From the NCBI GenBank assembly GCA_013215295.1, contig JABSOZ010000005.1, positions 338,592 to 402,591 of the forward strand: DNA of 64,000 nucleotides, read 5' to 3'. Below are positions 1 to 9,824 of this stretch, in pieces. The translations under genes and the position numbers were made by a program. The stretch is from Colwellia sp. (GTDB taxonomy: Bacteria; Pseudomonadota; Gammaproteobacteria; Enterobacterales; Alteromonadaceae). Under the pieces are notes generated by a model. The model searched no databases and was not told the origin of the DNA. It was given only the letters and a program-made list of their open reading frames with translations. Within the stretch, counting starts at the first letter, position 1; the number at the start of each line of letters is the position of its first letter.

Positions 1-96
1 GTATACCCTAGTATAAGTTTTATATTTAGCGAAATTGTAATGAAGGGTGGTAAAAAGAGAGATGAATTCTAATGTCAGTGAATACAATATTTTTCA

Positions 97-663
97 TTAC
101 TCCCATTCATCTTCGAATTCATTTTCCATATGTTGCAAATGACGATCAAGCTTATTCAATAGATGGTGTAAAGTTGATAATTCTTCGTGGGTGAAACAGC
201 TGTCGATCATTTGTCCGGTTTCAATTCGCATAGGGGTTACTTTATCGTAAAGTTTAGCGCCAGATTCTGTCAGGTAAATTAACACTTTACGTCTATCTTT
301 TTTTGAATTTAGTGTATCGATTAAAAGTAATTTTTTTAAGACCTTCACTGCACGAGAAACTGTGGCTGCATCGGTTTTCAGTGCGTTAGCAACATTACCA
401 TTAGTTAACCCGCCATATGCTCCTAAAATTGAAATAACACGCCATTCCCTCTCACCAATAATGATGCCAGTATCATTCAATAATTCAGGTAAGTCATTAC
501 CAGCATGAGACATTTGCATGGCTAAACAATACATTCTATAAGGTAAAAATGTCTGTAAATCTAAGTTTGAATTAACTTTGCCTTCAGGTAGTTTCCCTTC
601 AGGTAATTTAGCTTGTTTCCTAAGGCTTCCATTTTTTTTTGTTTCTACTGATCTATCAAACAT
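97..663 (-). CDS. MarR-family transcriptional regulator
   Basis: A 188-residue protein with a winged helix-turn-helix at about residues 65-140. A recognition-helix-like stretch (NGNVANALKTDAATVSRAVKVLKK) is followed by a basic wing (SKKDRRKVLIYLT), which is typical of MarR/SlyA regulators. About 45 polar N-terminal residues containing a short KLPEGKLPEGK repeat precede the domain. The gene is divergent from the 2-oxoacid dehydrogenase genes starting at 979, so it may control them, but no operator was identified. The ligand cannot be told from sequence. The fold call is firm; the regulatory target is inference. Confidence 0.85.
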   Translation of the reverse strand: MFDRSVETKKNGSLRKQAKLPEGKLPEGKVNSNLDLQTFLPYRMYCLAMQMSHAGNDLPELLNDTGIIIGEREWRVISILGAYGGLTNGNVANALKTDAATVSRAVKVLKKLLLIDTLNSKKDRRKVLIYLTESGAKLYDKVTPMRIETGQMIDSCFTHEELSTLHHLLNKLDRHLQHMENEFEDEWE

Positions 664-978
664 AGGCTAGCTTCATTTATACAATTATCGAATTTCAACA
701 GCATAATAACGTTCTTCATATAGTAATGAAAGGTCAACTTTTTAATTAATTTTCTTGAGCGATGCCTTGCTCATTGTCATTTGATACGTACGGGCATAAG
801 CGATGATTCATCTATTTTTATTGCTGTAAATGAATCAATTGTGATTTCAAAACATGTTGTTTGTTGTAATTGCAACTATATGGTTGTATTCTTATTTAAA
901 GTTTTTCATGCCACATTTGATAAGATCATGTATCAGCTAAAGTGGCATGAGTTCCAAAAATTCTCAAGGAATACCAGA
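664..978. other. divergent intergenic region between marR-type gene and E1 gene
   Basis: This 315-bp AT-rich stretch must hold the promoters of both divergent genes. An open frame runs upstream of the E1 start as far as a TTG at 781. Its translation (CCNCNYMVVFLFK and similar) is not like any E1 N-terminus, so I treat it as non-coding. No clear palindrome of MarR-operator type was found by eye. Confidence 0.4.
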
Positions 979-3135
979 ATGAGTATAGCTGCAAAATCCA
1001 ATGATCAGTTCACCGACAAAAACACTATGAGTGATCGAGATATCTGTAAACGATCAGCTCTTGATTGGCATAAAATAAGTTATTTACTCTTATTATCCCG
1101 CGCAATGGACGATGTGGAAGAACAAGAACTAGTGCCAGCCAAGCTGGTTTTCAATCAATTTTCAGCTCGTGGACATGATTTTGCTCAGATATTACTGGGG
1201 CTTCAATTAACACATCCTCATGATGGTGCTACCGGCTATTATCGTTCACGCCCGTTTGTATTATCTTTAGGTTTAGATATTGATGATGCAGTTGCCTCGC
1301 CAATGGCTAAATCAGGTGGTTATAGTGATGGTCGTGATATTGGTGTGGTTTGTAACTACCCCAATATTGAACGTAAAGGCGCGATGTTATTTCCTATGTG
1401 TGGTGGTGTTGGCGCGCAGTATTCTCCTATTGCTGGTTGGGCTCAATCTATTGTTTATCATAGAGATGAATTAAAAGATGAGTCATATAAAGGCGCATTA
1501 GGTTTATCAATGGGTGGTGATTCATCTATGTCTACGAGTGGTTTCTGGGCTTCATTAAATATATCAACGACTAATAATTTACCGCATTTATTTTATATAG
1601 AAGATAATGGCTATGGTATTTCAGTACCACAAACAGTGCAAACCCCAGGTGGCGATCAAGTAGCAAACCTTAGTGCTTACAAAAACTTAAAAATTATTGA
1701 CGGTGACGGTACCGATCCCGTGCTTACACCCCAATTAATACAAGAAGCAGTTGATTATGTACGTGCGGGTAAAGGTACCTGTTTATTACGTTTAAAAGTT
1801 CCTCGTTTATGTGGTCATACATTTCAAGATACGCAAACATACAAACCTGAAGCAATGATTGCAGAAGAGCAAAAAAATGATCCTTTGCCAAAACTTAAAA
1901 ATTATTTAGCCCAAGAAAACATCATTAGTGCGAGCGAATGGCAAGCGTTAGAAGAAAACGCTTATAAAGAAATTCGTGCCAGTGTTGAGCGCGCTAAAAA
2001 ACGTCCTGAGCCTGATATCAGTAAATTGACTCGTTATGTTTATGCAGAAAAAGATGAGAATGGCCAAGCGGAAGTGCAACTACGTGGCGGTTTACATGGC
2101 GACCACTATCAATTTCCAGCGGTAAGTGAAACGGCTAAACCTGAAGGGCAACGTTTGAATATGCAAACGGCCATTCGTAAGGTGTTAGATCACGAACTAG
2201 CAACTAATCCCAAAGTGTTAGTTTTTGGTGAAGATGTCGGCCCTAAAGGCGGTGTGCATGGCGCCACTTTAGGTCTTAATGAAAAATATGGCGATCATCG
2301 TGTCTTTGATACCTCGCTGTCAGAAGAAGGCATTATTGGTCGTGCGGTCGGTATGGCTTTGGCTGGTTTGATGCCAGTTCCTGAAATTCAATTTAGAAAA
2401 TACGCTGAGCCTGCAGCAGAACAAATTTCTGATACCGGTATTATGCGCTGGCGCACCAATAATCAATTTGCCGCTCCAATGGTGATTCGTATTCCTGGCG
2501 GTTTTGCTGGTCGAGGTGATCCATGGCATTCAATGTGTGATGAAGTTGAATGGGCCCATAAAATCGGTTGGCAAGTGGTTATGCCTTCAAATGCAGAGGA
2601 TGCCGCCGGTTTATTACGTTATGCTTTACGTGATAATAATCCAACAATTTTCTTTGAGCACAGATCATTACTTGATAATCGTTGGGCTCGTCGACCTTAC
2701 CCAGGTGACGACTTCGTCATTCCATTTGGTAAAGCTAATGTATTAACAAAAGGCGACAAATTAACATTAGTTACTTGGGGAGCTATGGTAGAGCGTTGCG
2801 ATGCTGCTATTGAAGAGCTTAAAAAAGAACATACTCCGGACAGTATTGAACTTATAGATTTACGAACTATCCAGCCATGGGATAAGGAAACTGTATTAGA
2901 AAGTATAGTGAAAACAGGTCGTTGTTTAATTGTTCATGAAGATAATATGACTGCTGGCTTTGGTGCTGAAATCGCTGCAGTAATAGCAAAAGATGGCTTT
3001 TTTGATTTAGACGCGCCTATTGAGCGTTTAACGATGCCAGATACGCCAAATCCACACAATATTCATTTGTTAAATGCTGCGGTTCCGACCGTTGAACGCA
3101 TAGTACAAACAATTATCGACATTGTAGAATTTTAA
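979..3135 (+). CDS. fused alpha/beta E1 of branched-chain 2-oxoacid (2-oxoisovalerate) dehydrogenase
   Basis: A 718-residue thiamine-diphosphate enzyme that decarboxylates branched-chain 2-oxoacids and passes the acyl group to the E2 lipoyl arm. Residues about 1-370 are the E1 alpha part, with the TPP motif GGDSSMSTSGF near 180 ending at EDNGYGIS. Residues about 395-718 are the E1 beta part (FGEDVGPKGGVHG near 416, then RIPGGFAGRGDPWHS and FFEHRSLL). Most proteobacteria encode alpha and beta separately; here they are one chain. The start at 979 is chosen because AAGGA (966-970) sits 8 bases before the ATG, whereas the in-frame extension up to 781 has no credible site. E2 follows after 20 bases. 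No E3 (dihydrolipoamide dehydrogenase) gene is nearby, so the complex presumably borrows a shared one. Confidence 0.88.
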   Translation: MSIAAKSNDQFTDKNTMSDRDICKRSALDWHKISYLLLLSRAMDDVEEQELVPAKLVFNQFSARGHDFAQILLGLQLTHPHDGATGYYRSRPFVLSLGLDIDDAVASPMAKSGGYSDGRDIGVVCNYPNIERKGAMLFPMCGGVGAQYSPIAGWAQSIVYHRDELKDESYKGALGLSMGGDSSMSTSGFWASLNISTTNNLPHLFYIEDNGYGISVPQTVQTPGGDQVANLSAYKNLKIIDGDGTDPVLTPQLIQEAVDYVRAGKGTCLLRLKVPRLCGHTFQDTQTYKPEAMIAEEQKNDPLPKLKNYLAQENIISASEWQALEENAYKEIRASVERAKKRPEPDISKLTRYVYAEKDENGQAEVQLRGGLHGDHYQFPAVSETAKPEGQRLNMQTAIRKVLDHELATNPKVLVFGEDVGPKGGVHGATLGLNEKYGDHRVFDTSLSEEGIIGRAVGMALAGLMPVPEIQFRKYAEPAAEQISDTGIMRWRTNNQFAAPMVIRIPGGFAGRGDPWHSMCDEVEWAHKIGWQVVMPSNAEDAAGLLRYALRDNNPTIFFEHRSLLDNRWARRPYPGDDFVIPFGKANVLTKGDKLTLVTWGAMVERCDAAIEELKKEHTPDSIELIDLRTIQPWDKETVLESIVKTGRCLIVHEDNMTAGFGAEIAAVIAKDGFFDLDAPIERLTMPDTPNPHNIHLLNAAVPTVERIVQTIIDIVEF

Positions 3136-3155
3136 CAAAAAAGCGAGTAAAAAAA

Positions 3156-4469
3156 ATGAGTACAATTGATATTATCTTACCTGCTGCCCAGTTAGAAGGT
3201 ACTACGGCTACCTTATCAAAGTGGTTAGTTGCTATTGGTGAAGAAGTTAATGAGGGTGACCCTATAATAGAATTAGAAACTGATAAGGTGTCGATGGAAA
3301 TTTGTGCACCTAACGCAGGTACCTTATCTACTATTATCTTTGCTGAAGGCGAAGACATTGCTGTTGATACGGTATTAGGGCAACTAGATACCGAGTATAC
3401 AAAAATTATAACCTCAACTGATGCTGTTGAGACAAATGAAGCGGATCAAACCGTAAATAACGGATCAGTGAACCAAAAAACAAACAGCGATGATCAGCAC
3501 AGTAAAGTAACCTCGAATAACCTTTCAAGTGAACAATTGAATATTAAAGCCGACTTTATTATAGATGATAGCGTACAATATTTGCTTGGGCCTGCCGCAC
3601 GTCGTTTATTAAAAAGTAATCACATAAACCCAAACCTTATTACTGGCACAGGTCACCAAGGCAGGATCACTAGAAATGACGTTCGTTCTTACATCCAAGA
3701 TACACCCAAATCTGATTCCGCTTTAGCTACAAATACGCCAACCTCTATTCATGCCCCTGTAGCTAGACCACTCAAAGGTACTATGGTTAAGCATACCAAT
3801 ATGCGTAAAGCAATTGCCAATCATATGGTTAAAAGCCTGTTAGAAACGTCACCTCATGTCACTAGTGTGTTTGAAATGGACATGAGTAATGTTATTGATC
3901 ATAGAAAATGGCATAAAACTGAATATGCTGAATTAGGTGTTAAATTAACGTTTACCGCTTATTTTTTAGCTGCGGTAGTTAAAGCGGTGCAAGAAGTACC
4001 ACAAGTAAACGCCCGCTTCCATGAAGATGCTTTAGAGTTATTTAGTGATATTAATATAGGTGTTGGTACGGCTTTAGGTGATAAAGGGTTAGTGGTCCCT
4101 GTTGTTCAACAAGTGCAATCGATGAATTTATTTTCTATTGCTCAAGCACTCAATATACAAACTGAAAAAGCGCGCAGTGGAAACATAGTTCCAAGTGATA
4201 TGAAAAATGGTACTTTTACTATTTCTAATCATGGTGTTAGTGGTAGTTTATTTGCTACGCCTATTATTATTAACCAACCTGAAGTGGCTATTCTCGGCAT
4301 AGGAAAACTAGAAAAACGGGTGTCGGTAGAAGAAATCTCAGGTGTAGATACTATGGTGATTAAACCTAAATGTTATGTGTCACTTAGCATTGATCACCGT
4401 GCTCTTGATGCCCATCAAACAAATATGTTTTTAGCTAAGTTTGTTGATGTTATTGAGAACTGGGGATAA
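3156..4469 (+). CDS. dihydrolipoamide acyltransferase E2 of the branched-chain 2-oxoacid dehydrogenase complex
   Basis: A 437-residue E2. One N-terminal lipoyl domain (residues 1-80) carries the lipoyl lysine, Lys44, in ELETDKVSME. A polar Asn/Asp/Ser-rich linker follows, then a peripheral-subunit (E1/E3) binding domain at about 142-180 (GPAARRLLKSN...GRITRNDV). The catalytic acyltransferase domain occupies about 205-437. The active-site motif is normally HRxxDG; here it reads HRALDA, so His414 and Asp418 are kept and the glycine is alanine. It is co-transcribed with the E1 gene just upstream. The exact acyl substrate (branched-chain or another 2-oxoacid) is inferred from the E1 partner. Confidence 0.88.
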   Translation: MSTIDIILPAAQLEGTTATLSKWLVAIGEEVNEGDPIIELETDKVSMEICAPNAGTLSTIIFAEGEDIAVDTVLGQLDTEYTKIITSTDAVETNEADQTVNNGSVNQKTNSDDQHSKVTSNNLSSEQLNIKADFIIDDSVQYLLGPAARRLLKSNHINPNLITGTGHQGRITRNDVRSYIQDTPKSDSALATNTPTSIHAPVARPLKGTMVKHTNMRKAIANHMVKSLLETSPHVTSVFEMDMSNVIDHRKWHKTEYAELGVKLTFTAYFLAAVVKAVQEVPQVNARFHEDALELFSDINIGVGTALGDKGLVVPVVQQVQSMNLFSIAQALNIQTEKARSGNIVPSDMKNGTFTISNHGVSGSLFATPIIINQPEVAILGIGKLEKRVSVEEISGVDTMVIKPKCYVSLSIDHRALDAHQTNMFLAKFVDVIENWG

Positions 4470-4628
4470 CTAGCAGAAATGATTTAGTTATTCACCGTTT
4501 TAAATTTTACAGTTATGTCCTCTCAAAGTAGAGGGGAATGTTGCGAAAATGACTATGGTTATCAAATTACTACTCTAAAGTAATTGATAGCAGTTTAATT
4601 ACCAAAATATATAAAAAGGTAAAAACTT

Positions 4629-5816
4629 ATGTTCTGTCACTTGAATGCTATGCCAGCTGATCCTATTTTAGGATTGTTGGTTAAATATAAACAAGACGAA
4701 AATCCTCTAAAAATCGATTTAGGGGTTGGCGTATATAAGAATGAATTAGGGCACACAGAGATTCTAAATTGTGTAAAGAAAGCTGAGAAGTATCGTTTAG
4801 AGACAGAAGATACAAAGGTATATATTGGCCCTACTGGCTCCGCACAATTTAATGATGAAATGACCAAGCTAATTTTTGGTACTCATAAAGTTTTATTTGA
4901 AGATCGTGTTCGCACCATTTCAACTCCTGGGGGAACGGGGGCATTGCGAGTGGCCGCTGAATTTATCAATACTTGCAAACCTGGTGCGACTATATGGGTA
5001 AGTAATCCTACTTGGGCAAACCACATGGCTTTATTCCAAGCTGCTGGCTTAACTGTAAAAACTTACCCTTATTATGATTACGAAAATAAATGTTTAGATT
5101 TTGAAGGGATGTTGGCAGCGCTCAAAGACGTCTCAAATGATGATGTAGTTTTACTGCATGCTTGTTGTCACAACCCAAGTGGTATGGATTTAACGAATAA
5201 TCAGTGGCAACAAATAGCTGAAATAGCCAAAGATATCGGTTTTATGCCATTAATTGATATGGCATATCAAGGATTTGGAACAGGTTTAGATGAGGATGCT
5301 TATGGGTTACGTTTATTAGCTGATAGTGTTAACGAAATGATAGTTTGTAGTTCATGCTCTAAAAACTTTGGTTTATATCGAGAGCGCATTGGTGCTTGTT
5401 CTTTAGTAGGGAAATCAACCCTCATTGTAGAGAAAGCTTTTACGGTTTTACTGTCTATTATCAGAGGTATATATTCAATGCCTCCTGCTCATGGGGCCGC
5501 TATTGTCGAAATTATTTTAAGCTCTGACGAATTAAGAGCACAGTGGTATCAAGAGTTAAAAATAATGCGTGACCGAATTAATAATAATCGGCAACTTTTG
5601 GTGAATAAGTTAAAGAGTAAAGGTGTTACTCGCGATTTTAGTTTTATTACTCATCAAGCAGGTATGTTTTCTTTTTTAGGGATCACAGCCCAGCAAGTTA
5701 AGCAATTGCAAGATGAATATTCTATTTACATGGTGGACTCTAGTCGCATGAGTATAGCGGGTATTGCTACCAATAATGTTGATTACTTGGCGCAAAGTAT
5801 TGCTAAAATATTATAA
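4629..5816 (+). CDS. class I aspartate/aromatic amino acid aminotransferase
   Basis: A 395-residue PLP enzyme of the AspC/TyrB group, with transamination between aromatic amino acids or aspartate and 2-oxoglutarate as the expected reaction. Visible hallmarks are the family N-terminus (LGVGVYKNELG), HACCHNPSG, the DMAYQGFG segment, and the PLP lysine Lys245 in SCSKNFGLYRERIG. The Arg that binds the substrate carboxylate lies near the C-terminus (SSRMSIAG). It lies 159 bases after the E2 gene on the same strand and could feed amino-group removal upstream of the dehydrogenase, but co-transcription is not proven. AspC versus TyrB specificity cannot be decided by eye. Confidence 0.85.
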   Translation: MFCHLNAMPADPILGLLVKYKQDENPLKIDLGVGVYKNELGHTEILNCVKKAEKYRLETEDTKVYIGPTGSAQFNDEMTKLIFGTHKVLFEDRVRTISTPGGTGALRVAAEFINTCKPGATIWVSNPTWANHMALFQAAGLTVKTYPYYDYENKCLDFEGMLAALKDVSNDDVVLLHACCHNPSGMDLTNNQWQQIAEIAKDIGFMPLIDMAYQGFGTGLDEDAYGLRLLADSVNEMIVCSSCSKNFGLYRERIGACSLVGKSTLIVEKAFTVLLSIIRGIYSMPPAHGAAIVEIILSSDELRAQWYQELKIMRDRINNNRQLLVNKLKSKGVTRDFSFITHQAGMFSFLGITAQQVKQLQDEYSIYMVDSSRMSIAGIATNNVDYLAQSIAKIL

Positions 5817-6064
5817 TATCTATTAGCGACTTATAAAAAGGCTAACAATAGGCCCCGAGGCCCATCTGAAAAACAGGTGGGGCAATTATATGGTTACATC
5901 CTTAATATAAATTTTACGACATTGATATATGACACGCATGATGGTTTTATTGATGTAAAAATTCTTATTTGTTTTGCTACATGGAGTGATGCATGCTCGC
6001 GACTAAAACCCCTTATCTTTACTCCCTATAACACCCTTATTTAATATCTAAATCATGATATATG

Positions 6065-6361
6065 TTAGTGACTGAGAACTGCCACACTGAGTCGTTTTAT
6101 GTTTTTAAACGCAATAGCACTTAGATGGCAATTCGTACTCGCAATAAGCTCATTAAATCGCATATATAGACTGTTTCTTTCTAGTTCTCTAAATATGGGA
6201 TGTTCAATTAATGAAAGCTGTTCTAGTGTTCTTAAATGGCTGTCTATGAGGAAAATAGAAGTAACAATATAGAGAAAACTTTGTAGCATTGAACAGGGGA
6301 TATATTCATCGTTGAAAAGTTGATCATAGCCTTGGTAACGGCAATTATTAATTAGCTCCAT
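6065..6361 (-). CDS. hypothetical protein, 98 residues
   Basis: I do not recognise the family. The frame has a good ribosome site: AAGGAG lies about 10 bases before the ATG on the minus strand, which supports a real gene. The protein is mixed hydrophobic and charged (LQSFLYIVTSIFLIDSHLRTLEQLSL), has two or three cysteines and no signal peptide, and is probably helical and cytoplasmic. It stands alone between a convergent aminotransferase gene and the prolyl oligopeptidase gene. Confidence 0.5.
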   Translation of the reverse strand: MELINNCRYQGYDQLFNDEYIPCSMLQSFLYIVTSIFLIDSHLRTLEQLSLIEHPIFRELERNSLYMRFNELIASTNCHLSAIAFKNIKRLSVAVLSH

Positions 6362-6551
6362 TTATAAAAGTCTCCTTAATGCTTTAAGAAGACTGTAAAC
6401 ACACGTTAAATAAATGTGAAACATACATTTGCACTATTCTATTTGGGTATTGATATTATCTAGGTCATGGAGTTTTGCTGTATTCACTCGTTAATTGGCC
6501 ACAGTTTATAACTATGACCAATCAAAACTTATCGTCTACCATCAATAACTG

Positions 6552-8732
6552 TTAATTATTCGATAGTTTCTGCATTAAATAAGTGTACTGTAAAGCAATA
6601 CGTTTAGCAGTTTCTTTAAGATTAGCTGCAGCTGAATGTCCGCCATCAATGTTCTCATAGTATAAAAATTTATGCCCTTGATCTTCCATTCGCTTAGCTA
6701 CCTTTCGTGCATGCGCAGGGTGAACTCTGTCATCCTTAGTGGACGTTATAAAGAAAACTTCCGGATAATCTGCGTCAGGGTCAATATTATGATAAGGAGA
6801 GATACTGCGTAAGAACTTTCCTTCAATTTCGTTTTCAGGATCACCATATTCGCCCATCCATGATGCACCTGCTAATAGGGTATGGTAACGCAACATATCC
6901 AGTAAAGGCACGGCACATATAACCGCATTGAATAAATCAGGTCTTTGAGTAAACATAACACCCATTAACAACCCGCCATTAGAGCCACCTTCAATGCCTA
7001 AATGTTTAGGAGAAGTAATACTTTTAGCGACTAAGTCTTCAGCGACTGAAATGAAATCATCATAAATACGTTGTCTATCTGTTTTTAATCCCGCCTGATG
7101 CCATTTAGGTCCGTATTCTCCTCCGCCACGTATATTAGCTAGAACATAGACACCGCCTCTTTCTAACCATAATTTCCCTCGTGCTGCTGAATAACTTGGA
7201 TTTAATGAAACTTCAAATCCACCATAGCCATAAAGCAGGGTAGGGTTTTTGCCATTCATTTTGGTTTCTTTCCCCCGGACAACAAAATATGGAACTTGAG
7301 TACCATCAGTTGAAGAGACAAAAAATTGTTCACTCACCATCTTTTCTGCGTTAAACCAACTGGGTAATGATTTAGCTTTAGCCTTCGTACCTGTAGCTGT
7401 GTTGTATGTATATAAAGTATCAGGATTGAGAAAACTTTCTGCTGAAATAAAGGCGACTTCTTCTTTTTTATTTGTACTGCCAATAGAAACTGAGCCATTT
7501 GCTGGAAATGCTAACTTCTTAGATGTCCAATTATGTCCATCCCAATCAAACTCATAAGCAGAACCTGTTACATCACGATAAATACTCATCAGTACTTTTG
7601 ATTTAGTTACACCAAAGTTTCCGATTGAAGATTTAAAATCAGGGCTAAAAACAAGATTGATTTGGTCAATTTTACCATCTTTCATAAAGTCATCGATGTT
7701 AAAACTGACTAAATCTCCTAAGTTAAATCCACGCCAACTTTCATTTAGTTTGAGTAACATTTGTCCTTTAAACTCACTACCAAGACTTGATTTCTCTGGA
7801 ACAGGTAGTTTTATTTTTTCACTAATGCTGCCATCACTGTTACGTGGGAACCAATAATATTCGGTGTTATAAAACGTAATAGCGCGAGTAGTCATAACTT
7901 CACGGCGGCCATCACTTAATTCTGTAACACCTCCCCAATACCCAACATCGGCTTGTTCGCCTCGATCAATTTCAACGGCACTCGATAATGGAGTACCGCG
8001 TTTCCAAATTTTAGATACCATAGGGTAGCCAGAATTAGTCATGGTGTTTTCACCAAAATCAACGCCGATAATAGTCGTATCTTTATCGATCCAATCCATA
8101 CTACTTTTGCTTTCTTTTGTTATAAAACCGTCTTCGACAAAAGATTTGGATTTTGTATCAAACTCACGATTAACGACGGCATCTTTACCGCCGTCGGAAA
8201 GACTCACAATGCAAAGTTCATAATCAGGCCCCAAACAATTATTACCTTTGTACACCCAGTTCTTATTTTCATTTTTAGATAATTCATCAAAATCTAAAAC
8301 AGTTTCCCATACAGGAGAATCTGAGAGATAACTGGTAAGGCTTGATTTTCGCCAGACGCCTCTTTCATGTTTTTCATCTTGCCAAAAGTTATGGACTTCA
8401 CCTCCGCGCAATGAAACGTATGGGATTTTGTCTTTACTATTCACAATTTCCAATACTTCACTATTCATCTGTTCAAATAGAGGATCTGCCATTAAGCGGT
8501 CAAGTGTTTGGGTATTCCAGTTATTTACATCACCTAACGCCTTTTCACCTAAAACTTCTTCAAGATATAAATGATCTGCATCAGTTTTTCCAGGGGTATT
8601 GTATGTAATAATTTTATCGACGTTCATTACAGGAGCCTTATTTATCATAGGTTCTTTGTTGTTTTGGCAAGCAGTCAGTGACAGTGCTGCGCACAATAAA
8701 AGCGTTTTTTTTTGGTGATTCAATGCAAACAT
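6552..8732 (-). CDS. prolyl oligopeptidase family serine peptidase (S9A), predicted lipoprotein
   Basis: A 726-residue post-proline endopeptidase expected to cut short peptides in the periplasm or at the cell surface. The N-terminus is a lipoprotein signal (LLLCAALSLTACQNN, lipobox cysteine at residue 22). Residues about 60-440 form the beta-propeller and about 470-726 the alpha/beta-hydrolase domain. The catalytic triad is visible: Ser584 in GGSNGGLL, Asp667 in KDDRVHP and His699 in DGGHSAA. Length fits the family plus a signal. It is monocistronic, preceded by an AT-rich intergenic region. Confidence 0.93.
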   Translation of the reverse strand: MFALNHQKKTLLLCAALSLTACQNNKEPMINKAPVMNVDKIITYNTPGKTDADHLYLEEVLGEKALGDVNNWNTQTLDRLMADPLFEQMNSEVLEIVNSKDKIPYVSLRGGEVHNFWQDEKHERGVWRKSSLTSYLSDSPVWETVLDFDELSKNENKNWVYKGNNCLGPDYELCIVSLSDGGKDAVVNREFDTKSKSFVEDGFITKESKSSMDWIDKDTTIIGVDFGENTMTNSGYPMVSKIWKRGTPLSSAVEIDRGEQADVGYWGGVTELSDGRREVMTTRAITFYNTEYYWFPRNSDGSISEKIKLPVPEKSSLGSEFKGQMLLKLNESWRGFNLGDLVSFNIDDFMKDGKIDQINLVFSPDFKSSIGNFGVTKSKVLMSIYRDVTGSAYEFDWDGHNWTSKKLAFPANGSVSIGSTNKKEEVAFISAESFLNPDTLYTYNTATGTKAKAKSLPSWFNAEKMVSEQFFVSSTDGTQVPYFVVRGKETKMNGKNPTLLYGYGGFEVSLNPSYSAARGKLWLERGGVYVLANIRGGGEYGPKWHQAGLKTDRQRIYDDFISVAEDLVAKSITSPKHLGIEGGSNGGLLMGVMFTQRPDLFNAVICAVPLLDMLRYHTLLAGASWMGEYGDPENEIEGKFLRSISPYHNIDPDADYPEVFFITSTKDDRVHPAHARKVAKRMEDQGHKFLYYENIDGGHSAAANLKETAKRIALQYTYLMQKLSNN

Positions 8733-8957
8733 AATTCCCTCAGGTTAAGCGTTTATTTGAATTTTCAATCATATAATCAGAGATTATGATTACTTGCAAG
8801 TATCTATAAGTATCAACTCATTTCAGACAGAATATTAATAAGTTTGATGTTGTTTTATTTCATATCTTATGGAGGAAATTATCTTCTGAAGCAAGTGATG
8901 CAACATCTACTGGTGAAGTGTTAATAGCAAAGTGATTCACTCGTTTAACGCACATAT

Positions 8958-9824
8958 TTAGCCAAGGGGCTTTTGAGTAGACAAAGGGGAACTTTCAATA
9001 AAGTTTGCTTCTAAAATGCTGACCACTCGACTTCGTATTGATTTTCTGTAAGTAGCCTGCTTTTCAAATTGCTGTGCCAATATATCAAGTGAACGATCAT
9101 TGGCTATTTCATTAACACTTTGACCTTTTTGATATAGTTGTTCAACCCGTTGAGTAAACAGATTGATAATAGTTTTGAGTTTACGAACCCCTAAAGTATC
9201 CATTGTGTTTTGCTGACCGGTATTGCCCGAGACGAACAATGTTTGATCATCCCCCATATTAAGTGCTTTTTCTAATCCTTTTTCATAGCTTACCAGTCCT
9301 TTTTCATCAGCTAAAAACACGACATTTGCTTGTACCAAATAGACATTAATGTTTCCTACGGAACGAGTTGAGCTTTGGTATGCAACAATTCGCTCAGATC
9401 CAAAAGTTAGCGCAAGTTGATCTGAGAATAATAATTGATGACGGTTAGATGAATTGTCGAAATTCTCGTGAGATATTATTACAGCTCCTTTCTCGGACCA
9501 AAATTTATTCTCTTGAAAATTATAAGGGTGATCATTGCTGTTAATTACATATTTAACCGGTTTGTCAGAAATTCTTTTTAGAAAATATTCGTACTCAGAT
9601 TTCTGCCATTTTATTGGTGAGTTAATTAACATAAGAGCATCATATCCTTCAATAACGCCGAGATTAACATGTTGGTTTTTATAAATATAAGAGATAACAA
9701 AAACGTGTTCACGGATTTTATTTATAACTGCTGATTCTTTATCACTTGCTATCACATTAGATGAAGGTGCGATAAATAGTATTATCCATAACAGAGTGAA
9801 AATTTGATGAGATAGCTTATTCAT
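8958..9824 (-). CDS. secreted metallo-beta-lactamase-fold-like protein lacking the zinc motif
   Basis: A 288-residue protein with an N-terminal signal peptide (LLWIILFIAPSSNVIASD). The order of segments recalls secreted MBL-fold hydrolases: HVFVISYIY..NLGVIEGYDALMLINSP, then VKYVINSNDHPYNFQENKFW where the family has NxHxHxDHxxGN, then GAVIISHENF and a region like VFLADEKGLVSYEKGLEKAL. Most zinc-ligand histidines are absent, with only the DHP remnant left, so it is probably not a canonical metalloenzyme. The fold assignment is inference from this pattern. It is a single gene, 133 bases upstream of nothing co-oriented that it would share a transcript with. Confidence 0.5.
   Translation of the reverse strand: MNKLSHQIFTLLWIILFIAPSSNVIASDKESAVINKIREHVFVISYIYKNQHVNLGVIEGYDALMLINSPIKWQKSEYEYFLKRISDKPVKYVINSNDHPYNFQENKFWSEKGAVIISHENFDNSSNRHQLLFSDQLALTFGSERIVAYQSSTRSVGNINVYLVQANVVFLADEKGLVSYEKGLEKALNMGDDQTLFVSGNTGQQNTMDTLGVRKLKTIINLFTQRVEQLYQKGQSVNEIANDRSLDILAQQFEKQATYRKSIRSRVVSILEANFIESSPLSTQKPLG

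Noticed and set aside
781..978. N-terminal extension of the E1 gene from a TTG
   Set aside because: The translation is unlike E1 proteins and lacks a ribosome site, while AAGGA precedes ATG 979 at the right distance.
2320..2746. Overlapping ORFs inside the E1 beta region
   Set aside because: Both are shadows of a clearly conserved coding frame.
5845..5885. Hairpin-like GCCCATCTG/CAGGTGGGGC after the aminotransferase gene
   Set aside because: Several mismatches and no T-tract; not convincing as a terminator.
6492..6522. Imperfect inverted repeat ATTGG...CCAAT downstream of the prolyl oligopeptidase gene
   Set aside because: Bulged stem without a T-tract on the minus strand; could be chance.
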